A stretch of 35,033 nt of DNA from an uncultured Nitratireductor sp. (lineage in GTDB: Bacteria; Pseudomonadota; Alphaproteobacteria; Rhizobiales; Rhizobiaceae): contig NZ_CAJXGF010000030.1 of the NCBI RefSeq assembly GCF_913053745.1, forward strand, positions 1 through 35,033. The letters run 5' to 3'. The notes below the pieces were generated by a model, which searched no databases, was not told the origin of the DNA, and saw nothing but the letters and a program-made list of their open reading frames with translations. Both the position numbers and the translations under genes were made by a program. Every line of letters begins with the position of its first letter. Positions within the stretch are counted from its first letter, which is position 1. Shown piece after piece: positions 31,844-35,033 of the stretch.

Positions 31844-32911
31844 ATGGACAGCCGTACGGCGGACAAGACCCCGGTTGAAACCCCGGCTGAGGCGCTGGCG
31901 CAGCCGAAAGACGGCCGCTCGCTGCGCGAGCTGGCAATCCGCTATGGCTTTCTGAGCCTGCTGGTGGGCCTGATCGTCTTCTTCTCGCTTGCCACGCGCG
32001 GCTTCACCTCGCCGCAGGCGGCGGTGTTCATTCTGCAATCGGTTTCAATCACCGGCATTCTGGCACTCGGCGTGACGGCGACGCTGGTGGTGGGCGGCTT
32101 CGACCTTTCCATCGGCTCCATCGCCACAAGCTCCATGATGGCGGCCGCCTATGTGATGGTGGTGCTGGAGCAGAACGCGCTTGTCGCGGTTCTCGTATGC
32201 CTCGCCATCGGCGCTCTGGTCGGGCTGATAAACGGTCTCATCATCTGCTACATGCGCGTGCCCGATCTTTTGGCGACACTCGGCATGATGTTCCTTCTGA
32301 TCGGGTTGCAGCGCATCCCGACCGAGGGACGTTCCATCGCCACCGGCATGACGCTGCCCGACGGCTCGACCGCCGAGGGCACGTTCAGCCAGGCGTTTCT
32401 GGCGCTTGGGCGGCACCGGTTCGATCTCTTCATAGAGAACCTCGTGCCGGCCTCGGTGGTGGTGCTGATCGTGCTGGCGATCCTGATCTGGTTCTTCCTC
32501 GAATACACGCGGTTCGGCCGCATGATGTATGCTGTGGGATCCAATGCGCGGGCTGCGGAATTCGCCGGTGCGCCGGTCAAGGCCTATCGCATCTGGGCCT
32601 ATGTGATCTCGGGCGTGTTTGCTTCCATCGGCGGCATTCTTCTGGCCGCGCGCCTGGGGCGGGGTGACATCGCCTCGGGCAACAATCTGCTTCTGGATGC
32701 GGTGGCGGCGGCGCTGATCGGTTTTGCGGTGCTGGGGGCTGCAAAGCCGAACGCATTCGGCACGGCGATCGGGGCGCTGTTCGTCGGTGTGCTCCTGCAG
32801 GGGCTCACCATGATGAACGTGCCCTATTACACGCAGGATTTCGTCAAGGGTGCGGTGCTCGTCATCGCGCTGATATTTACCTTTGCGCTTCTGGGAAGGA
32901 ATGCCCGGTAG
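31844..32911 (+). CDS. Ribose-type sugar ABC transporter permease (RbsC-like)
   Basis: The 355-residue membrane protein is of the BPD_transp_2 family, with a hydrophilic N-terminal tail of about 40 residues, then about eight to ten hydrophobic segments. The signature ILALGVTATLVVGGFDLSIGSIA (about residues 70-92) and AVGSNARAAEFAGAPVKAYRIWAYVISG are typical of RbsC. Only one permease gene is present, so the channel is probably a homodimer, unlike the two-permease rhamnose (RhaPQ) systems. It is tightly linked to the ATPase gene before and the binding protein gene after it (36-bp gap). Confidence 0.94.
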   Translation: MDSRTADKTPVETPAEALAQPKDGRSLRELAIRYGFLSLLVGLIVFFSLATRGFTSPQAAVFILQSVSITGILALGVTATLVVGGFDLSIGSIATSSMMAAAYVMVVLEQNALVAVLVCLAIGALVGLINGLIICYMRVPDLLATLGMMFLLIGLQRIPTEGRSIATGMTLPDGSTAEGTFSQAFLALGRHRFDLFIENLVPASVVVLIVLAILIWFFLEYTRFGRMMYAVGSNARAAEFAGAPVKAYRIWAYVISGVFASIGGILLAARLGRGDIASGNNLLLDAVAAALIGFAVLGAAKPNAFGTAIGALFVGVLLQGLTMMNVPYYTQDFVKGAVLVIALIFTFALLGRNAR

Positions 32912-32947
32912 CGCCGTTCAAAAGCAACAGGCAGTGGAGGAGTGAGT

Positions 32948-34003
32948 ATGGAAATTTCACGCAGACTTCTTGGCAAGATGGCAGCCGCGCTGGCCGGCGC
33001 GACCATGCTTCTGCCGGCAGCCGCCGGCGCACAGGACAAGCCCGCACCGTTCGACAATCCGGGCGATGTGGAGATTGCGCTGGTGCGCTATCTTTCCACG
33101 GGCGATTTTTTCCAGGCCTATCTTTCGGGCGTGGAGAAACAGGCCGAGGCGCTGGGCGTGAACCTGCGCGTGCTCGACAGCCGGCAGGATGCCGCCCTTC
33201 AGGCCGACATGGTGGATCAGGCGATTGCGCTTGGCGTCGATGGCATCATCATCCAGCACGGTCTCACCGAATCCATGAAGGAAGCGGCCCAGCGCGCCGT
33301 CGATGCGGGCATCAAGGTCGTGGCCTTCGACGTGAATGTGGAGAACGAGGCGATCCCGCAGATCGAGCAGTCCGACCGGGATCTGGCGCGTCTGGCGCTG
33401 GAACAGGCCATTGCCGACAATGGCGAGGCGTGGACGGCGGGCTATGTCTATGTGGCGGGCATCGCACCGCTCGATCGCCGCGACGAGACCTGGCGCGAAT
33501 TCAAGGAAAAATATCCGGGCATCGAGGAAGTGGCGCAGTTCGGCACGCTCGACAATCCGATCGCCAACTCGGTGGCCAATCAGGCGCGCTCGGTGGTGAC
33601 GGCCAATCCGGACATTCAGGTCATGTTCGCGCCGTATGACGAGTTCGCCAAGGGTGTGAAAATCGCCGTTGACGAGGCGGGCCTTTCCGACAGCATCAAG
33701 ATCTACTCGGCCGACGTTTCGACGGCAGACATTTCGGCCATGCGCGAGCCGGGCAGCGCCTGGGTGGCGACGGCCGCCACGAACCCCGCCGTTGTGGGCG
33801 AGGTTTCGGTGCGCGCGCTCGCCATGCTTCTGGCGGGTGAGGAGCCGGGTGCAAGCGTCATCGTTCCGCCGACGCTGATTACGCAGCAGGCGCTCAACGA
33901 TGGCGACATCAAGAACATGGACGATCTCTCGGCGAAGATGCCGCAGTTCGCCCATGCCGATGTGGCGGTGCCGGACTGGATGCCGCTGCCTGAGCGGGAC
34001 TGA
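32948..34003 (+). CDS. Periplasmic sugar-binding protein of the ribose-type transporter
   Basis: The 351-residue protein is of the Peripla_BP_4 (RbsB-like) family: VEIALVRYLSTGDFFQAYLSGVEKQAEALG, QAIALGVDGIIIQHG, AGIKVVAFDVNVEN, and VMFAPYDEFAKGVKIAVDEAG. The signal peptide runs to about residue 29 (AGA-QD). It begins MEISRRLLGK, so a twin-arginine export signal is possible though the motif is not ideal. ATG 32948 is preferred with GGAGG 7 nt upstream; a GTG two codons earlier is also in frame. A strong terminator follows, closing the operon of three. The ligand is inferred from the divergent mtnK-mtnA pair. Confidence 0.93.
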   Translation: MEISRRLLGKMAAALAGATMLLPAAAGAQDKPAPFDNPGDVEIALVRYLSTGDFFQAYLSGVEKQAEALGVNLRVLDSRQDAALQADMVDQAIALGVDGIIIQHGLTESMKEAAQRAVDAGIKVVAFDVNVENEAIPQIEQSDRDLARLALEQAIADNGEAWTAGYVYVAGIAPLDRRDETWREFKEKYPGIEEVAQFGTLDNPIANSVANQARSVVTANPDIQVMFAPYDEFAKGVKIAVDEAGLSDSIKIYSADVSTADISAMREPGSAWVATAATNPAVVGEVSVRALAMLLAGEEPGASVIVPPTLITQQALNDGDIKNMDDLSAKMPQFAHADVAVPDWMPLPERD

Positions 34004-34024
34004 GGCAGCGCGACTGGGTCAAGG

Positions 34025-34050
34025 AGGGCGGCTTTCGGGCCGCCCTTTTT
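34025..34050 (+). terminator. Intrinsic terminator of the ribose-type ABC operon
   Basis: Perfect 8-bp arms agggcggc (34025-34032) and gccgccct (34039-34046) close on a 6-nt loop and run into five T residues (34046-34050). It starts 21 bp after the binding protein stop. Confidence 0.88.
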
Positions 34051-34071
34051 GTTTGCGCGGAGAGCGTGGTG

Positions 34072-34121
34072 CTTGCCCTTTCCCCCGCCCTTGGATGCGG
34101 TCAGGATAAGGAAAGGGCAAG
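34072..34121. repeat. 12-bp inverted repeat downstream of the convergent SDR gene
   Basis: Arms cttgccctttcc (34072-34083) and ggaaagggcaag (34110-34121) are perfect, with a 26-nt loop. It lies between the plus-strand terminator and the stop of the minus-strand SDR (34164), so it may end the minus-strand transcript, though there is no T tract. Confidence 0.5.
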
Positions 34122-34163
34122 AACAAGCTGGTGTGTCTGGAAGGGCCGACGGGCGGCTCCCAA

Positions 34164-34916
34164 TCAGCGCAAGGCAGCAGCGATGTTGCCGCCGTCGACG
34201 GTGGTGACGTCGGCGGTTGTGCGTTCGGCGAGGGCGTGGTTGAGGAAAGCCTGCGCCACGTCTTCGGCACGCACTTCTAGGCCCAGAAGATTGCCGCCCA
34301 TATAGTCTTTTTCCGAGACGCCGCGCGAGGTGGAACGGTTGGCGATCATCTCGTCGGTCAGGAGGCCGGAGCGGATGCGGTCGGCGTTGACGGCGTTGGA
34401 GCGCACCCCGATGGAGCCGTAATCGAGCGCATATTGGCGCGAGAGGAACAGCGTTGCCGCCTTGGGCAGACCGTAAGCACCAAAATTCGCACCCGGATTG
34501 ACCGCCTGTTTGGAGGCGTTGAAGAGAAGAACGCCGCCGGTGCCCTGCTGCTTGAACAGGCGCACCGCGTTCTGCGCGACGCTTTGATGGGCGAAGAAAT
34601 TGAGCTCGAAGCTCTTGCGCAGCGTGGCGTCTTCCAGTTCGCCGATCTTGCCTTCCCAGGCCGCACCCGCATTGGAGACGACGATGTCGACGCCACCGAA
34701 CACATCGCGCGCCTTGTCGAAGGCGGCGCGAACGGCGGCCGCGTCGGTCACGTCGGCGCCGATGCCGATGGCGGCGTTGCCGATGTTTTTCGCAATCTCT
34801 TCGGCCTTGTCGGCATGCATGTCGACGACGACCACATGGGAGCCCTGCGCGGCGAAGAGTTTTGCCGTGGCGGCACCGATGGCGCCCGCGCCGCCGGTGA
34901 CCAGTAATTTTTTCAC
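34164..34916 (-). CDS. SDR resembling the dehydrogenase half of RhaD-type bifunctional aldolase/dehydrogenase
   Basis: The 250-residue SDR has TGGAGAIG for cofactor binding, SNAG, Ser in FNASKQA and the Tyr/Lys pair in YGLPK. The stretches NPGANFGAYGLPKAATLFLSR, NAVNADRIRSGLLTDEMI and SEKDYMGGNLLG are wording that I know from the C-terminal dehydrogenase domain of rhizobial rhamnulose-1-phosphate aldolase/lactaldehyde dehydrogenase (COG3347), but here it stands alone. It starts with GTG at 34916 after AAGGAG at good spacing, and in-frame stops upstream rule out an N-terminal aldolase fusion. By analogy it may oxidise a short aldehyde released by an aldolase, for example methylthioacetaldehyde or acetaldehyde from the MtnA product; this is inference. 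Gene order on the minus strand puts it after the truncated gene at 34983. Confidence 0.85.
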   Translation of the reverse strand: MKKLLVTGGAGAIGAATAKLFAAQGSHVVVVDMHADKAEEIAKNIGNAAIGIGADVTDAAAVRAAFDKARDVFGGVDIVVSNAGAAWEGKIGELEDATLRKSFELNFFAHQSVAQNAVRLFKQQGTGGVLLFNASKQAVNPGANFGAYGLPKAATLFLSRQYALDYGSIGVRSNAVNADRIRSGLLTDEMIANRSTSRGVSEKDYMGGNLLGLEVRAEDVAQAFLNHALAERTTADVTTVDGGNIAAALR

Positions 34917-34982
34917 GCTTCACTCCTTCGCCGCCTCGGCCCGCGCTGCATCACGCCCGCCCGCCGGCAGGCCGGCACTATT

Positions 34983-35033
34983 TCACAGTTTCAGGGCGTA
35001 TTGAACAGCGCGCGGGTCGTTGCCGGCAATCGC
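34983..35033 (-). CDS. C-terminal end of an unidentified upstream gene (partial)
   Basis: One minus-strand frame reads AIAGNDPRAVQYALKL and then TGA at 34985-34983, ending 66 bp before the SDR start. The residues look protein-like, but all three frames hit a stop in this short stretch, so the call is weak. A class II aldolase or a sugar isomerase would fit the neighbourhood; the sequence is too short to decide. Confidence 0.35.
   Translation of the reverse strand, partial: AIAGNDPRAVQYALKL

Noticed and set aside
30305-32038. Minus-strand open frame of about 577 codons opposite the RbsA-like gene
   Set aside because: Antisense shadow of an ATPase with complete motifs; it would also run into the mtnK promoter region.
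30323-34003. Assignment of the importer as the rhizobial rhamnose system (RhaSTPQ)
   Set aside because: Only one permease gene is present and there is no rhamnose kinase or mutarotase gene; the divergent mtnK-mtnA pair suggests another pentose.

Overview
The window looks like chromosomal DNA of an alphaproteobacterium, most likely of the order Hyphomicrobiales (Rhizobiales). The grounds are the GC-rich coding style, the solute-binding ABC systems, an SDR resembling the C-terminal half of the rhizobial two-domain rhamnulose-phosphate aldolase/dehydrogenase, and rhizobial-type intergenic palindromes. No genus can be named from this sequence alone. No rRNA, tRNA, CRISPR array or insertion sequence was seen.

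Region 1 (1-12280, minus strand) is a three-gene hybrid NRPS/PKS operon, each junction an ATGA overlap: A-PCP loading protein, then KS-AT-ACP-aminotransferase-C-A-PCP megasynthase, then a C-(adenylation remnant)-PCP-thioesterase protein cut by the window edge. The order resembles the McyE/mycosubtilin type of beta-amino-acid-forming line. AT motifs predict malonyl-CoA and the second A domain has a glycine-like pocket. The terminal module is abnormal: HQxxxDG in the condensation domain, an A domain reduced to its C-terminal subdomain, and a Cys at the thioesterase nucleophile position.

Region 2 (12281-18475) holds a secreted GH16 glucanase-like enzyme on the minus strand, divergent from a Wzy/O-antigen-ligase-like membrane protein and a polysaccharide pyruvyl transferase. 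Two regulators follow: a Crp/Fnr protein and a LuxR-type protein whose receiver-like domain lacks the phosphoacceptor Asp. The spacers here are rich in dyads, including a nested dyad before the NRPS operon and a 24-bp palindrome upstream of the LuxR gene. This looks like an extracellular polysaccharide locus beside a natural-product locus.

Region 3 (18714-27530) starts with a small cupin gene on the minus strand. A plus-strand operon follows: BMP-type nucleoside-binding protein, two-domain ATPase, two permeases, an MTA/SAH-deaminase-like amidohydrolase, a 6-oxopurine-type purine nucleoside phosphorylase and two SDRs.

Region 4 (27659-35033) has mtnK-mtnA on the minus strand, divergent from a ribose-type ABC importer. 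The two units share a strikingly symmetric promoter/operator. At the right end is a minus-strand SDR related to the dehydrogenase half of RhaD, preceded by the end of another gene. Regions 3 and 4 together read as an uptake and salvage island for 5'-methylthio- or 5'-deoxy-nucleosides and their free pentoses: deamination, phosphorolysis or kinase entry, then MtnA isomerisation. No mtnB, mtnC or mtnD is present in the window, so a DHAP-shunt-like aldol cleavage encoded nearby is a reasonable but unproven outlet.
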